A stretch of 64,000 nucleotides of DNA from positions 62,001 through 126,000 of the forward strand of contig JAANBB010000043.1 in assembly GCA_014621425.1 (NCBI GenBank), in the 5' to 3' direction. Below the pieces are notes generated by a model. The model did not search any database. It was not told where the DNA came from and was given only the letters and a program-made list of their open reading frames with translations. Of this stretch, positions 45,477 through 58,285 are shown piece after piece. The position numbers and the translations under genes are program-made. This DNA comes from Cylindrodendrum hubeiense (taxonomy: Eukaryota > Ascomycota > Sordariomycetes > Hypocreales > Nectriaceae). The number at the start of each line of letters is the position of its first letter. Positions within the stretch are counted from its first letter, which is position 1.

Positions 45477-47030
45477 TCATCGGTCCCCATCCATGACTAC
45501 ATCCTCGCTAACTTTCTCTTCCCCAATCGCAACACTTGGCTTTTCTTGGACCGGTGTCGTGTTCGCATCCGCCCTCTTTGCATCTTGGCTCTCTCTCTTT
45601 AGCCCTGAATCGTGCTGGGAGATTGTTGGCGTGTTCGTTTGGCTCCCGCCTCGCTGTCCGTGATAATGAATGACCTGAGGCGGAGCTTGAGAGTGAAGGC
45701 CCAGCTGTTGGGTCGGGTACAGATCAAGATCTTTGCTCGAAGTCGAGAACATCGACAGGATCGGCTGGGGGTACCCGTTAGTTGCGTTGCTGGACGTTGG
45801 AGTATGGCCATATTGACCGCTATGCTCCGCTTGGGTAGGCGTGCCCACATCATTCGGGGAGCCAGATCCCTCTCCAAGATGGCCAGTCAGGCTGTTCATT
45901 CCCCCCTCAATGTCTCGAAGCAGTCGAACGTATTCCTCGGGGACTAGTCCGCTCTCTTCCGTCTTCGGGTCTTCCGCTACCAACCAGCCTTGGCCGTGTC
46001 GGTACGAGACCCAGATAATCTGGCCCTCCTTCAAGGGCAGCTCGTTTTCGTTCTCCCGCTCAAAGTCGAACAAGGCGACGGCTTTTCCATGAAACTCTTC
46101 GTCTGGGGACGTGATAGTGAACTGATAATCGCGCGAGTAACGAGATTGATCTTCATCGTTGAGGCCTGGAGATGACGGGAGGCTGGAAGCGTCTGAGCCG
46201 GGCTGGTAGTACTCAATGCCCTCGGCGGGGTTGGGTTGCTGGGCGACATGGTATGCGCGACTGTGTCTTGCCTGGCCAGGCGGGTAAGTGACATACTCTC
46301 CACCAGGACCATTCGCCTCTCCACCATGGTTCACATAGTACCGCTCACTACCGTCCCCGCTGGTCCCTACGTAGAAGCCCCGCTCGTTGTCGTAATTTGG
46401 TGAATGTATGGCCCCCGTGCCATGGCTGTCAATCTCGCGGCTTGACCTTGCTCGGCCAAAAGCCACCGCGGCTGAGGTAGATTTGTGCTTACGATGGCGC
46501 GTGGCCACAACAGGGCTCTGTAGGTCCTCATCCTCACTGTATGGAGGTCCATCGCCAAAATGAATCGGAGCGATATCATGTCCGCGGTTGTAGCCGTCAG
46601 GCGCCCAAGAGTCCCAGGGCATCTTCTGTTCCCAAGAAACGGGAGGATCCGAAAGCCTGCGGTGCTCGCTGGCGGGGGTTGTCATGCCCGAGGGCGGCCG
46701 TGAAGGCTCTGGGGGGGGACCATAGTGCAAGTGGTGCGTGACGGGGTAGGCAAAGTCCCGCACCAGCGTGTATGAGAGGCTCGAGGGGTAGACGGGAAAC
46801 ATGTGAGAGGTTGGCCGAGACCTCGAGGGCGCAGAGCCCGTGGAGTATTGGGAGAGTCGATTCTTGGAGGCGTGCGACATGGGGCGCGATAGGGTGCTTC
46901 GGCGCGATGCGGGCGAGGTGATCAGCGGTGGCAGCGCGGGGTGGTTAGGGTTCGGCGAGGAAGAAGAAGCTGCCACGAGAGGAGGGGTTGCTGGAGCGGA
47001 AGTCGTCGACATTACTGCCGTCGTCGTCAT
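45477..47030 (-). CDS. NBP2: SH3-domain protein, Nbp2/Skb5-like adaptor
   Basis: This is a single exon. The frame stays open upstream to 47114 without an ATG; the first ATG (47030) gives 517 residues starting MTTTAVMSTTSAP. A single SH3 domain lies at about residues 316-371: KAVALFDFERENENELPL, EGQIIWVSYRHGQGWLVAED and SGLVPEEYVRLL. The HGQGWLVAE and LVPEEYV pattern is that of yeast Nbp2 and fission yeast Skb5, which tether the Ptc1 phosphatase to MAP kinase cascades (family knowledge). The rest is Ser/Pro/Gly-rich and probably disordered, much longer than yeast Nbp2 (236 residues), as usual in moulds. The Nbp2 assignment rests on the SH3 domain alone; another SH3 adaptor is possible. Confidence 0.85.
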   Translation of the reverse strand: MTTTAVMSTTSAPATPPLVAASSSSPNPNHPALPPLITSPASRRSTLSRPMSHASKNRLSQYSTGSAPSRSRPTSHMFPVYPSSLSYTLVRDFAYPVTHHLHYGPPPEPSRPPSGMTTPASEHRRLSDPPVSWEQKMPWDSWAPDGYNRGHDIAPIHFGDGPPYSEDEDLQSPVVATRHRKHKSTSAAVAFGRARSSREIDSHGTGAIHSPNYDNERGFYVGTSGDGSERYYVNHGGEANGPGGEYVTYPPGQARHSRAYHVAQQPNPAEGIEYYQPGSDASSLPSSPGLNDEDQSRYSRDYQFTITSPDEEFHGKAVALFDFERENENELPLKEGQIIWVSYRHGQGWLVAEDPKTEESGLVPEEYVRLLRDIEGGMNSLTGHLGEGSGSPNDVGTPTQAEHSGQYGHTPTSSNATNGYPQPILSMFSTSSKDLDLYPTQQLGLHSQAPPQVIHYHGQRGGSQTNTPTISQHDSGLKRESQDAKRADANTTPVQEKPSVAIGEEKVSEDVVMDGDR

Positions 47031-50000
47031 GCCTCGCGAGGCGAATGGGGCGACGGTCGTGCGATCTCGCGCACACGGCCGCTGAGCCGCCAGACAATGG
47101 GGGATGCGGCACACCCGGGGCCGCGGTGGGACGACGAAGACGAGACCCGCGAGGGGATCGAGACGGGGACGGAGCGAGATAGATGAGGCGACCGCAACGC
47201 CGAGGATTCGAGGTTTGGTAGGCGGAAGGTTGAATCGTAGGGACAGCAGACGTCAAGTCAGCCGCAGCGCTAAGTCGCCGAGAGAGGAGTCGGTCGGCGG
47301 GCGCCAGAGGAGGGTGGGATGAGCCAAGCCCTAATGCAATGCGAGACGACCAGTCGTCAGGCGACAAGCAGAAGAAGCGTCGAGGCACAAGCGACGCTAG
47401 GCGAGATGATGGCAAAGGAGCGTAGAGAATCAGAAGTGTTGGAGCGGGCGACGCGGAGGCGACAAGGACGCAGGTGCTGCGGGAAGCGGGCAACAAACCG
47501 TCGGTTGGTGAAGTCGAAGAGTGAGCCTGGGTTGTAGGTAGTAGGCAGAGGCGAGGGTGGAGTAGAGTGGGAGGAGGTGAGGCGAGGCTAGTGGAAGGTA
47601 GTCGCAGTCGCAGTGGAGAGTCGAGGGACCTTCCTTCAGCAAGTTGCCCGCCTTTGCGCCCCCAAGCTCCAAGCCCATCCCCCCAAGCCCCAAAGGTCCA
47701 GGCGGCAGGCCCCAGCGCCCCAGCTGCTGAGGCGACGGCACCGTAGGCTATAGCGCAACACACCACTGGAAGCAAGCGCGTCGCGCACTGATCCTACTGG
47801 CTGAGGCTGCAGAGCCAGCGAGTCAGCGCCTGTAAGTTGGTCCCGGTAAGCCAACCCAACAACGGGATTGGAAGCTGTCCGGTTCTGTCCCCCGTCGCCG
47901 TGACCTCGGCGGAGGGTATTCCCACAGTTGCCCCAGCTGCACCTGTTGTTTCCGGGATGATAAATTACCTGCAGAGAGTAGCGCACGCACCGGGAAACAA
48001 TATCTTCCCGGAGGGCCGGATGTTTGCTCCTCTTGTTGGGTACACCTTTGCTCTCTAGGTTTCATTGAACGTCAGAGTGAGGGGTCGACGAGTGCCCCAT
48101 ACAGTGGGCTGTGGTAAGTGGGTGGAGGATGATACCAAAAAGGATACCTGGGTGCAACTCACATCGCAGCTAGAACGCTCTGTCAGTCGATCGGTTTCAG
48201 CCGGCTGGCTGCAGTCACACCCTCGGCTTCCGTGGCACTCCTGCGTGAGTATACGTAGTCATCGTTAGTTCATCAAAGCACCTACAACAATGGGCAAAGA
48301 CGATGCCAGACCCGGCCGGCGAGGAGGCGCACCCCCGGCCCGCTGTCTAACAGTGTTCGCCCTTCTACAAATAGCAACCTACCCATCTTGGGACGCTATG
48401 AGTACGAATGTCGTATGTGATGAATTCGTACTCCATGCGAACGGGGATCGCCCTGAGTCCCCACCCGCCCAGTTGGAACCTCAGCCTGGGATGGAAGGCC
48501 CTGCTCATCTCATGTCGGGCTATTCTGGCCGGGAGACGAGCAGGGTATTCGAGGTCGCGATGAAGGCAATCTCCGGGGGCCGGATCGCCGCCGTGGAATC
48601 GATTCCGGCATGCTTGGAAATTAGCAATCACTATGGCGCGCAGGATGCTGAAACTCGAAGCGGGCTGGACAAACAGATGCGCTCACGCCGCTAAGTAGCC
48701 GCTTCGCGGGTCGATCACGAGCGTTTCCTTGCCGCATGGCAACTTCATGCAGAGGACTCGTCAACCCGAGCACTGAAGGGGCCACAGCAGAGATGTAGCC
48801 ACCCCATCATGAGATCCGCCTGTCGTTCCGCGGGGTGCCGCAATCCTACCATACTCGAGGCACAAGACAATTTCTGCAGGCCTAGCCAAGCCTGAATAGC
48901 GCAATTGTCCAGCAGGGTTGTCACAGATGACGATGGATTGGCAATATTACCTCCCTAGCAACTCGCACCAGGCGGTCGGCGACATGGCGCAGCAGCACCG
49001 GCAAGCCATGTTATGATGATCTCGTGAATACCACCTTCGGGAACTCGTCCCATGTGATGGCGGCCAGCGCCTCCGCCGCGCCTTCGTAGGCTCCGTGCTG
49101 GCGTCAAGCCTGGCAAGAGTTCATCCCGTCACCCATGCCGGGCCTCCAAGCCGGCCTCATGCACCCAATTCCCATCGTCCAACCTTTTCCCACAGCCATG
49201 GCCAACAATGGGGGACCCGACAATGCCCAAACAGCGGTCATGCTGCCACTGGACGTCTATTTTTGGTGACAGCGCACGGGAGCGGGTGGTTGTTCGCAGG
49301 GTATCTTGATTGGACTTACCCAATGCATCGATTCGTTTCAGGTTATGCGGGCGCTAATCGGCCAATTGCCAGCGGTAGAGGATTCCCAGCAGTGGGCCCT
49401 TGCTACGACGACACCAATGGTCTATTTGCCCAGACTCAGATCAGTTCGACACCTTTCCCCGGCCTACGTAGCACCCACGGTGAGTACCAAGCGAATTGCT
49501 CTAGCTTACCTACTCACCCGAGATTAATGAAGAGAGTGGGGAGAATACATCTCGGGTGGTCTTCCTCCGCCAGGGGACAGCACTCTTGCGAGTGTACATA
49601 TCGAGGGCTGGCCAGGGAGACACCACAGACGGCTCAACTGAAAACATACGTAATCACAACAATACAATCGAACGGCCTCACGAATGAAGTTGACGCCGAG
49701 CAGATCCTACACTGCAGTTTCAACTTCCAGAACCTTACCACGCGATGCGCCCATCACGCAGCTACGCCAAAGCCACAAGTCGTAATTCGAAAGCAAGCTG
49801 CATGGATCCGTCAACAATTGGGCTCCTTCTCAATTGCCCTCAATTACCTAAGCTATTCTGACATAAGCATGTTGGGTCAAAGTAACTTACCTAAGCGAAT
49901 CTACTGACCTAAGCGAGCCAGATCAAAATGCCGGCCTTTACCCGACCTGAGCAACTTCCTTCACAGCTGCGCCTGGGATTTTTTCTCCATCCTCCACAAC

Positions 50001-50392
50001 AATTCATCATCAACCTCTCTGGCGAGAGGAGTAAAAATCTGCAACATCGAGGCGCCGAACAGATAGTGCGGTGATGACCTAACCATCACTACGTTGGTTT
50101 AACCCCCGATACACAGTAAGTTTTCTGCAGTTTTTTTTGGTCCTTTTTCTTCCGTGATGAGATTAATTATTGGAGCTGTCTGAATTTCCTTGTTGAGACA
50201 ATTCATACGCAACTTTACTGAAAGAAGATCCCTCGTTACCTATAGCCTTGTTTGACATGTCAACTAGAGCATCTGCTAACGTGACGGAGTACAGCATCTC
50301 AAGAACCTTTGACCCTCCCCGCAAAGGATGCGACGGGAGCTTGATCTTTCTCGAAACCTGGCTTTTCCATACGGCTAGAGAATTGACTCAAC
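47031..50392. other. Long divergent spacer, NBP2 and SSU72
   Basis: These are 3.3 kb with no gene I can support. The part near 47031-47600 is probably the NBP2 leader and promoter. ORFs at 48290-48694 (ATG start) and 49095-49907 (GTG start) have no recognisable family. A CCTAAG motif recurs at about 49848, 49889 and 49910. Poly-T at 50130-50140 and nearby AT-rich DNA precede SSU72. Confidence 0.45.
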
Positions 50393-51217
50393 ATGGAGGT
50401 TGCGAATGGAGATTCGGCGGCCCAGGGCCAGGATGCTGCAGCACACCAGAGCGAAGGATACAAGCTCAAGTTCTGCACTGTATGCGCGAGCAACAACAAC
50501 AGGTTCGTCCTCATACATCAGCATTTCGTAATTCGTTCCCACAACTGACCCTTTGAAAGATCCATGGAGGCCCATCTCCAACTTTCGCTGGCAAAGTACC
50601 CTGTCATCTCGTTCGGGACTGGATCCCTCGTGCGCCTACCCGGCCCGACCATCACCCAACCCAACGTCTACCACTTCAACAAAACTTCGTACGATAGCAT
50701 GTACAAGGAGCTTGAGGCCAAAGACTATCGTCTTTATAAAAATAATGGAATCTTGAATATGCTTGGGCGGAACCGTGGTGTCAAGTGGGGACCAGAGCGG
50801 TGGCAGGACTGGCAAGTCGGTGTGCCTCGCCTCCAGCACTCCAAAGACAGCGGCAGCGAAGGCACTGAGGGCGGGTTAGTTGACGTAGTCATCACCTGTG
50901 AGGAGCGATGTTGGGATGCCGTTATTGATGACCTGCTCAACCGAGGCTCGCCACTCAACCGACCAGTACACGTTATCAATGTCGAAATCAAAGATAACCA
51001 CGAAGAAGCTGCCGTCGGTGGCCAAGGTATCCTGGATCTTGCCAACTCACTCAATGCCGCGGCAGCGGAGGAGCGAGACGCCATAGGTGCGACTTCGTTT
51101 GATAATGGCAATGCAGCGAGCAGAGCCACCTTCGATGAACGAGTGCCAGACGTTCTCGCAGCTTGGCAAGAGCGATGGCCCAACCTGCCAGCAACGTGGA
51201 CCGTGGCTTGGTTCTAA
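50393..51217 (+). CDS. SSU72: RNA polymerase II CTD phosphatase Ssu72
   Basis: Exon 1 (50393-50502) and exon 2 (50560-51217) join in frame to 255 residues. The intron (57 nt, GTTCGT...AAAG) falls inside the catalytic loop: the join restores the phosphatase signature C-x5-R-S as [16 protein letters not shown]. Further Ssu72 landmarks are [19 protein letters not shown]-like [32 protein letters not shown], the DVVITCEER segment with its catalytic-site acid region, and [14 protein letters not shown]. The enzyme removes phosphate from Ser5 and Ser7 of the Pol II C-terminal domain and acts with the cleavage/polyadenylation factor at transcript ends (family knowledge). Length is slightly above the yeast protein (206). 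An N-terminal Ala/Gln/Gly-rich extension of about 20 residues is fungal-specific. Confidence 0.95.
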
Positions 51218-54200
51218 AGAGATAAACAAACACTTGTCGCGGTGCTCGAGAAGAACCAGAGGCGAGAAACTCGAAGGCGAAGCCCGACCTGGGAATGCGT
51301 CCTGGGACAATTCTGTCCAACAGACCGGTCGGTAGAGATCTAGGTTTCGGCCCGCAGTGTTCTGCAGGCAACTCCCACATGCAAGCGCAATTGCATGTTT
51401 GAAGTTGTCCGTAAAGCTGATAGCAATGCTACGAGAGGATGACCTCGGGTGTTGGCAAAGATCAGCATCGAGCACGTATACCCCCTAACTATGGTGGACG
51501 CTCGAGCTCTGGGGCAATACGCCCGCAGAGGATTGGGACACTGGGGGCTTGTCTGTGATAAGCTTTGTCCAGATCTCCTTCATCTTGGCATTTTGAGATC
51601 CAAGATTGGATCCTGACCTCCATCGGCATATGGTGACTACTTTGGTGATCTGTGCCGACCTCTCTTTGATTCCATGGAATGTGTCATGTCACCCCGAAAC
51701 GGTTCCAACAACTCATGGAGCGTAAATCTCTCCTCGTGCTAGAGTAACGTGCAGAATGGGCGTGGACAGGTCGGGCGGACACCACAAGTAGACCATGACT
51801 GTCCACGCAATCCGGATACACCGGAACATGGCATAGCCGTCTCTCATCCCTTTGTCAGCCCAGCATGAAAGAAATCCTTTCAGCATCAAGTAGATCACGA
51901 CGCTATCTTGCCGATGAGCCCCTGAGAGTATATTAGGTTCATGATATTGATCGACAAGCCGAGAGTAGCGTCGGCCCGAGCTTCTACTGAATGGCGATTA
52001 TCCAACAATGTTTCACGCAGTGTGGAAAGTGGACAGAATACCAATAACTGTTTGTCCCTCATGGAAATTCACATGATCTGTGAGCCAGTGCAATCCTCCA
52101 CGATGTGCACACATCCAGGGAATGTAATCTAGCATTTCCTTACTAGGATGTACATGTGCAAACATACTATGTACAGATAGGTCTGAACTGACCAGGGGCA
52201 ATCCAGAAGTGGGCTGGCCAGCCCCGGGCCGGCATTAGAGGGACTTACTAGCAACGACGGGTGAAGAAGCAGCTCCCGAGACTCCGGGCAAGGGGAAGAG
52301 TCTTTTGCTATTTCATATTCGTCTTGGAACCTGGTGCTAGAGTGCTGGTAGGGGTTGTTCTCACCTGGGCAAGCCGTCTGCCGTGGATGTGGAACGGCGG
52401 GTCGAGAATCAGCAGTGTAGATGGTACTGGGAAAGTGGTTTGCTGGGGTCAACGGCCGTGGCGGGCAAGGCATGGATAGGGAGACGCTTCTGGAAATACG
52501 AACTACAAGAAGGCTGCGCCTCCTCGGTGGTGGGAAAGGAAATGGTGGTTGGCAAATTACGTACGCATCTAATTCGCTACGGTATCGAAGTACAAAGCGT
52601 GCACGCAGGAAGTCGAGGTGTCTCTACCAGTCGTTATCCCTTCGTCTAGTTGCTCCATTGTCTTGACTCTGTCTGTCCCCCTGAATCGAGTTGGTCTACG
52701 GGGATTCACAGCTCCCTTGTGGTGGCATCAAAGTCGCGTGCTCCATGAAATTCAAGATGGACGGTCGAGTTGTGCACTGTGGCTTGCCGCTCCCAGCCAC
52801 TGGCAGGCCTTCCCTCGACAAGCAACTTCCTAGTCCAGGGGGTTGAGGGTTGGAGATAGTATGTACAGAGGTACCGTACCTAGTTAAAGGCGGCCAATTT
52901 CAGTGGCTACCCCGGCTGCCCTCCCATGCCACGCAATGGCAGGGCTAGTTACCCAAATTTGTCCCGACGCCACCGGTGGGAAGGGCTGCTTCTGACAGCG
53001 CGAGCCGCTTCGGTATCCAAGATGCCCCTGGCCTGCATCACAATTCTGACTGTGATTAAGCCTAATCAGGCATTCGAGTTGTGTGTATCTAGAGTCGTGC
53101 TCGCTACAGCATTGAAGACATCCACCTGGGATACCATAAGGGCATTCGACCGAGGTGTAGAGCAAAGTGATGCTTCAAGTGATGTATTAGTAAATAAAAC
53201 AAAGGGAGTGCCGTGCACCGTGAAGACTCTAGAGAGATATTGGGTCGTCTTATGTACTATGTATACCGCTCCGTACACAGGCAATGCATTCTCAACACAG
53301 GCTGGGAATTGTGACCCCCTGGCCTGATTCCCAAGTTGGCTCCAGCGCACTCCAGTGGCTCCAGGTGGCTCCCTCCCTCCCGGCGGGGCCATCCCCAGCG
53401 CGTCTCGGTGCCGCTAGCCCCTGGGTAGCCGGCTGAGCATCCTCGCACTGGCGAATCGCTGCGGGGCGGTGTGCTGGGGGCCCGCCGGCAGGACGCTGGA
53501 GACCGCCCAAAGGCTGCCGGCTTCAGGGGAAGGCGCCAGTTGATAGCCTGTCGAGCACTAATAAGGTTGGGCTTGGGTTGAGCCTGGGCTGCGCGCTGGG
53601 AAGGGGGGGTCGGAGCAGTATCGAGATTGGGCACACTGAGGCCAGGCGACTCGCTCAGTGGCACCTCTCGTTGCAACCAGCCGGGCTTTGTCCCTTGCAT
53701 CTGCATCTCTAACCGCAGCCTAGCCAGCCATTCATCGTCTTTCTGCAACCACTCTCCAGCTGCTGTGTGCACCCATCCATCATCTGGCTAGCAGGTGAAT
53801 CAGGTGAATCACTCGCGGCTGCGCTCCTGCCTCGCGGGGCTGCTTGCCCACTCGTGCCATTCACTCGCGGTCCTTGCGGTACTTGCGGTACTCGCGGACG
53901 GCGTCATTTGTCCTCGTCGTCGGCGTCGTCATCTCCAGACTCCAAAATAGCCCATCGACCGGTCGGTGGATTCGAGAAATTGCAAGTCGATTGTCGATAA
54001 TCATTGCTAGCAGGGGGGGTCCATGCCATGTTAGCAACCGACCAATAGCTCATTTCCCGTCCGTCGAGATCTGATCCGCTCAGACAGGCTCACGCTGGGC
54101 GCTGGTGCCGACTTTGCTTGATCTGGACAGTGACAATTTGACGCTGGACGCTTTGTACGCGCTGCACACAGTACGAAGGAGTCCGAACCAGGGACTCACA

Positions 54201-54732
54201 CACACACGCTCACACACCACCCGTCCCCATTCGGTCCAGCCCCAACCAACCCCCTTTCGGACCAAAGCGGCCTTCCCCTTCGCAGGGTTCGCTTCACCCG
54301 CAGAGTCGTGGAGTCGCATAGTGGCCTTCCTTTTGTTCCGCCATCCACGGGACCCGAACTGATCAGACCTCACCCCCCCTTCCCCGGTGCCGTCTCTCTC
54401 CAGTCTCCCCGTCCGCCCTCGTCTCCGTCACCGCCGCCCGACTTTGATGAGCATACCCGGGATTGCATTTGCTGCCACTACCACCATTCTTGTGGTTCAG
54501 ACGATCGTCCCCGTCCCTCAAATACCTTCGGCCGCTCGGAGACATCTTGGCATTACGCCCCTGAAGGGACACCAATCGTGTGGGGGAACCTAGGCGTCGA
54601 TTCCAGGGACGACGCACCTGCATTTCGTCTGGTCCCGCGTGGCGCTCTTATGAGACAAGCGACTGGCTCTGCTTCGTCTCCCTCCATTCTCCTGCCGTGC
54701 GACACCGTCTTCCCCGTCCTCTTCCTACCATC
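51218..54732. other. Long spacer upstream of SPA2
   Basis: These 3.5 kb between SSU72 and SPA2 hold no supported gene. The last 700 bases are CT-rich on the plus strand and include a short upstream ORF (ATG at about 54448), consistent with a long SPA2 leader. Overlapping ORFs at 52.2-53.8 kb show no family features. Confidence 0.45.
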
Positions 54733-57617
54733 ATGAGCATCAGTGCAAGCCGCAATGCGCCGTTGTCCCCCATCTCTCTAGGCGGTAGCGAGTTCTCCGT
54801 CTCCAAATACCAGGCTGCCGACGACGGCCACTATCTCAACGGCCGCTCCAACCTCGCCTCGCCCCCGAACTCGGGTGGCTCCAACATCAACATGAGCATG
54901 AACGGCTTCCCATCGGCCCCCCGGAGCAATGGCGGACCCTCGCCGCCCGCCTCCATCGCCCGCTCCAGCCAGGGCACCAACATGTACGCCAGGAGCGACA
55001 GCGGTCGCAACAGCGTGCGCGCCGACCTGGACGAATCCATCCTCAGCGAACATTACGTCGCCTTGCGAACCTTCCTCAACACCCGCGACCCCAATCACAA
55101 ACACCAGCCGAACAAGGCTCGCGACAAGCTACTCCGACTCTCATCCGTCCAGTTTTACGAGCTCAGTACCGATGTCTTCGACGAGTTGATTCGAAGGCAG
55201 GCCGCCGCAAGGGCCCCTCCCAACGCCCCCAACGCCGCCGCCCACCTTCCTGCTCCCCGAAAAGAACTTCCACCCGAAGCGAAACCAGGCCCGCCAGAGA
55301 CTCTCATCCCTTGGACCACCACGATTTCGAGACTTGGCCGCAGACGTCTTCCACGAGCTGGAGCGCCGCTTCCCCCGATTTGTCGGAGGCGACCTCCAGC
55401 GCACGGGAAGCCCCATGTCGATCCGCGGTGGCCCAGTTAGCCGCACCGGCACTCCAGTTAATGGCAATGGTAATGGTAATGGGTTCCCTCCAAGGGGTCA
55501 AAGCCGCATGAGAAGGCCTTCCGACGCACCCTCCATGAGAGGTCCTCCACCAGCAGATGCTTACGGAATCCCAGCATCTCCAGGAATTCCCAATGGCGAC
55601 TATGGACGACCAACCCCAAAGCAGCTCAATCAGAACAACACCATCGTACCGAACAAGAGCACCATGCTGGAAGAGGATGACGAAGGCGATTCCTTTGCCC
55701 TGGAACAGGTCACGAGCAACCGCGAGAGCAAGAGAAGTGCTGGTAGCGGTGTCACCTCCGAAGTGCGTTCCTCCGACCTTCTGCCGGGAGACAATCGATT
55801 GCTAACAGATGCCAGGCCGACAAGAAGCTCATTGAAGATTATCAGGCGCAAGTACAAGAATTGCGGGGAAAGCTTGACGGTATGGAAGATGTTATGAGGA
55901 AGAAGGAGGAGGATATGAACAGCGCTTTAGATCAGGAGCGGGCACGATCGACTGCAGCAGGCCTTGAAAAGCAGGAATGGTCTGACCTCCGGCTCGACCT
56001 CGAGAACAAACTAGCCAAGGCCCAGAACCTGAATGACTCGATGGAGCAAGAGCTGCAAAGGGTACGGGATGATCATGAATCTGAGACTCAACAGCTTCGA
56101 GATGAGGTGGCTGCGGCGCAACAAAGCTCCCGGAGCATGAATGCGGCTGGTGGAGACTCGCAGCTCCAACGAGAGAATGAAGACCTTCGGAACGCTCTGG
56201 AAGAGCAACAACAGGTAACAGAAGAGGTTCGACGGGAAGCCGAGGAGTTCTTGCGCGAGATGAGGATGCTCTCCCAACAGAGCGGCTCCACATACGAGCG
56301 ACAAGCTGAGCTCGAGAAGACTATCACGCAGCTTGAGCACGAGGTTCGGGAGTGGAGGAATCGCTACGCCCGCACCAAGACGCAGCTGAGAAATATGCGT
56401 GCTTCCTCCATGGGAGCCGGTATTGAGCACGACGCTGCCCAATTTGTCCGGGACAAGGGATTCGCTGACGACCGAGGCCTTGTTAAGGATGTCCACGTTA
56501 CCAAATTCCAAATCGCGATTGACGAGCTACTACAGAAGGCCCGAACCGGAGACCCGGAAAAGGTGATGGACGCCATGAAGTCGGTAGTCGTCGGCGTCCG
56601 CCGCATCACCAAGGATATCGACGTCCCCCAAGCCCACAATGAGGAGACGGCCCAACAGCAGAAACAGCTTCGAACCAAGGTATCGGCGACCGCGAACAAC
56701 CTGATCACAGCATCCAAGAACTTTGCGGCCGGTGCAGGAATATCCCCCGTTTCCCTGCTTGACGCCGCCGCATCCCACCTTTCGGTTGCCATTGTGGACC
56801 TCCTCCGAATGGTAAAGATCCGAACCACCCCCACCGAGGAATTGGACGACGATGAGGACGAAGGAACTATTACTCCCGTGGAATCGACTGGATTCTTTTC
56901 TCCACACAGCGCCGACCCGGTGTCTGCTACCCAGGGTACGCTTCCCCTGCCCCCGCCATTCCAAGGTCTAGGAGGTCCCCGAGCAAGCGCAGACTCATCG
57001 GCCTATAGCCCTGTGAACTCCCCCCGACATTCCACGGACCCGTACTCCCGGAACCGATCCATGTCCAAATCGAACGGCATGGCCAATGGGATGGGTTATC
57101 CTGCTGCCGTCCCGAGCGCTCTCAATATCAACGGACACGGAGCTCACCAGCAGGATAACCGCGCCGCCCAGGACCTAAAAGTGAGCCCGCTGAGGGATTG
57201 CGACTATCATTAGACATGCTAACCTGTGACTAGATTTACCTTGAGGATCAGACTGCTGTCCTAGTATCCGACATTCAAAATCTCGTGAGCACCGTGCGTG
57301 GTGACGCCAACATCCGACAGATCAATGCAGAGATCATGTCCATCTCTGACGTTGTGGGCAATATTATCACCGAGATGCAGTCCAATGGTTATAGTGAGGC
57401 GGTTTACCAATTGGCAGAATGCCGAGTACGACTCCTCGAAGCCGGCGATCGCGGCGAGGATATGGCCAACATTGGCACCAACACTAACTCCAACGAGTGG
57501 CGCATGTGGACGCAGACACTCCCACCCATTTCATTTGACACGGCTAGGGAAGCAAAGGAGCTTGTCCAATGGGCGGATCGGCTAGCAAATCCAGGCGCAG
57601 CTGACGACTTCTCATAA
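54733..57617 (+). CDS. SPA2: Cell-polarity scaffold Spa2 (polarisome), with an apparent frame break
   Basis: The start is ATG 54733 (MSISASRNAPLSPISLGGSE). Two Spa2-homology (GIT-type) repeats are clear: HYVALRTFLNTRD...RDKLLRLSSVQFYELSTDVF and FHPKRNQARQRLSS...RFRDLAADVFHELERRF. Between them the frame shifts by one base with no GT donor in the gap; either a GC-AG intron (55207-55264) or an indel explains it. Later exons join cleanly: to 55762, 55816-57180 and 57234-57617. A long coiled coil occupies about 55816-56400, rich in Glu/Gln (EEQQQVTEEVRREAEEF). A conserved C-terminal domain follows, ending in ELVQWADRLANPG. The total is about 906 residues with the GC-AG model. Spa2 organises the polarisome at hyphal tips, bringing formin and MAPK components together (family knowledge). 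Confidence 0.9.
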
Positions 57618-58285
57618 CGTCCCTCTTCTTCTTGAGTCGGCACTTCGTCTGGGAGCCTCGACAATCATGCCGTTTCCAAACACAAGTCGCTACGCATTTT
57701 TCGTTGGAGGGGGGATTACCTTCGATACCCACTAGACGCAGAGCTCTCTCGATATCGGACAACCCGCCGTGTACGCCGCTTCTCTACTTTGGATTTAATA
57801 GGGGAAGGGCGGAAGAGCGTGTTTGTGTTTGTCAACATTTGAGCGACAACGGGCCAGTGGCAGGGACAAGGGCATTACATTGTTGGGTACGCAATGCTGC
57901 GCATGGCGTGGCGTTGGACATGGTTCTGTTGATGCATGGGTCTGATGATACATTTGGGGGGCAACATGTTTTATATGCCCGGCCAGGGGCAGGCGGCTGC
58001 ATCCAGTCTATTGTGCATTGCGAGTAGCGAGGAGAGATTTTGCTTTCGCTCGTGGCGTGTGGGTGGAGTTTAAATGATAATAGACGTACAGATGGAAACG
58101 AAGCAACGTTCCCAATGCTCTCTGGATTATTTGTCTCGTGAAAAGGATTGACAATCATTTATATGATACATGTGCTGTACAACTGAAAGACAGTTGATGT
58201 CGTCTTCAGGGTACATCTGTGGCACTTTTGAAACTTTGAAGGAGTCGTCTGCTGCGAATCCTCCAGGGGCATTCCACAATGTCCA
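57618..58285. other. Convergent spacer, SPA2 and glycosyltransferase
   Basis: This holds the two 3' flanks; no coding or RNA feature is supported. Confidence 0.5.

Noticed and set aside
48290..48694. 134-codon ATG ORF with a fair start context (CAACAATGGG)
   Set aside because: Overlaps an equally open minus-strand ORF, has no recognisable domain and mixed composition. It could be revisited if transcripts exist.
49095..49907. 270-codon plus-strand ORF
   Set aside because: Begins at GTG, the first ATG is far inside, and the translation lacks domain-like segments.
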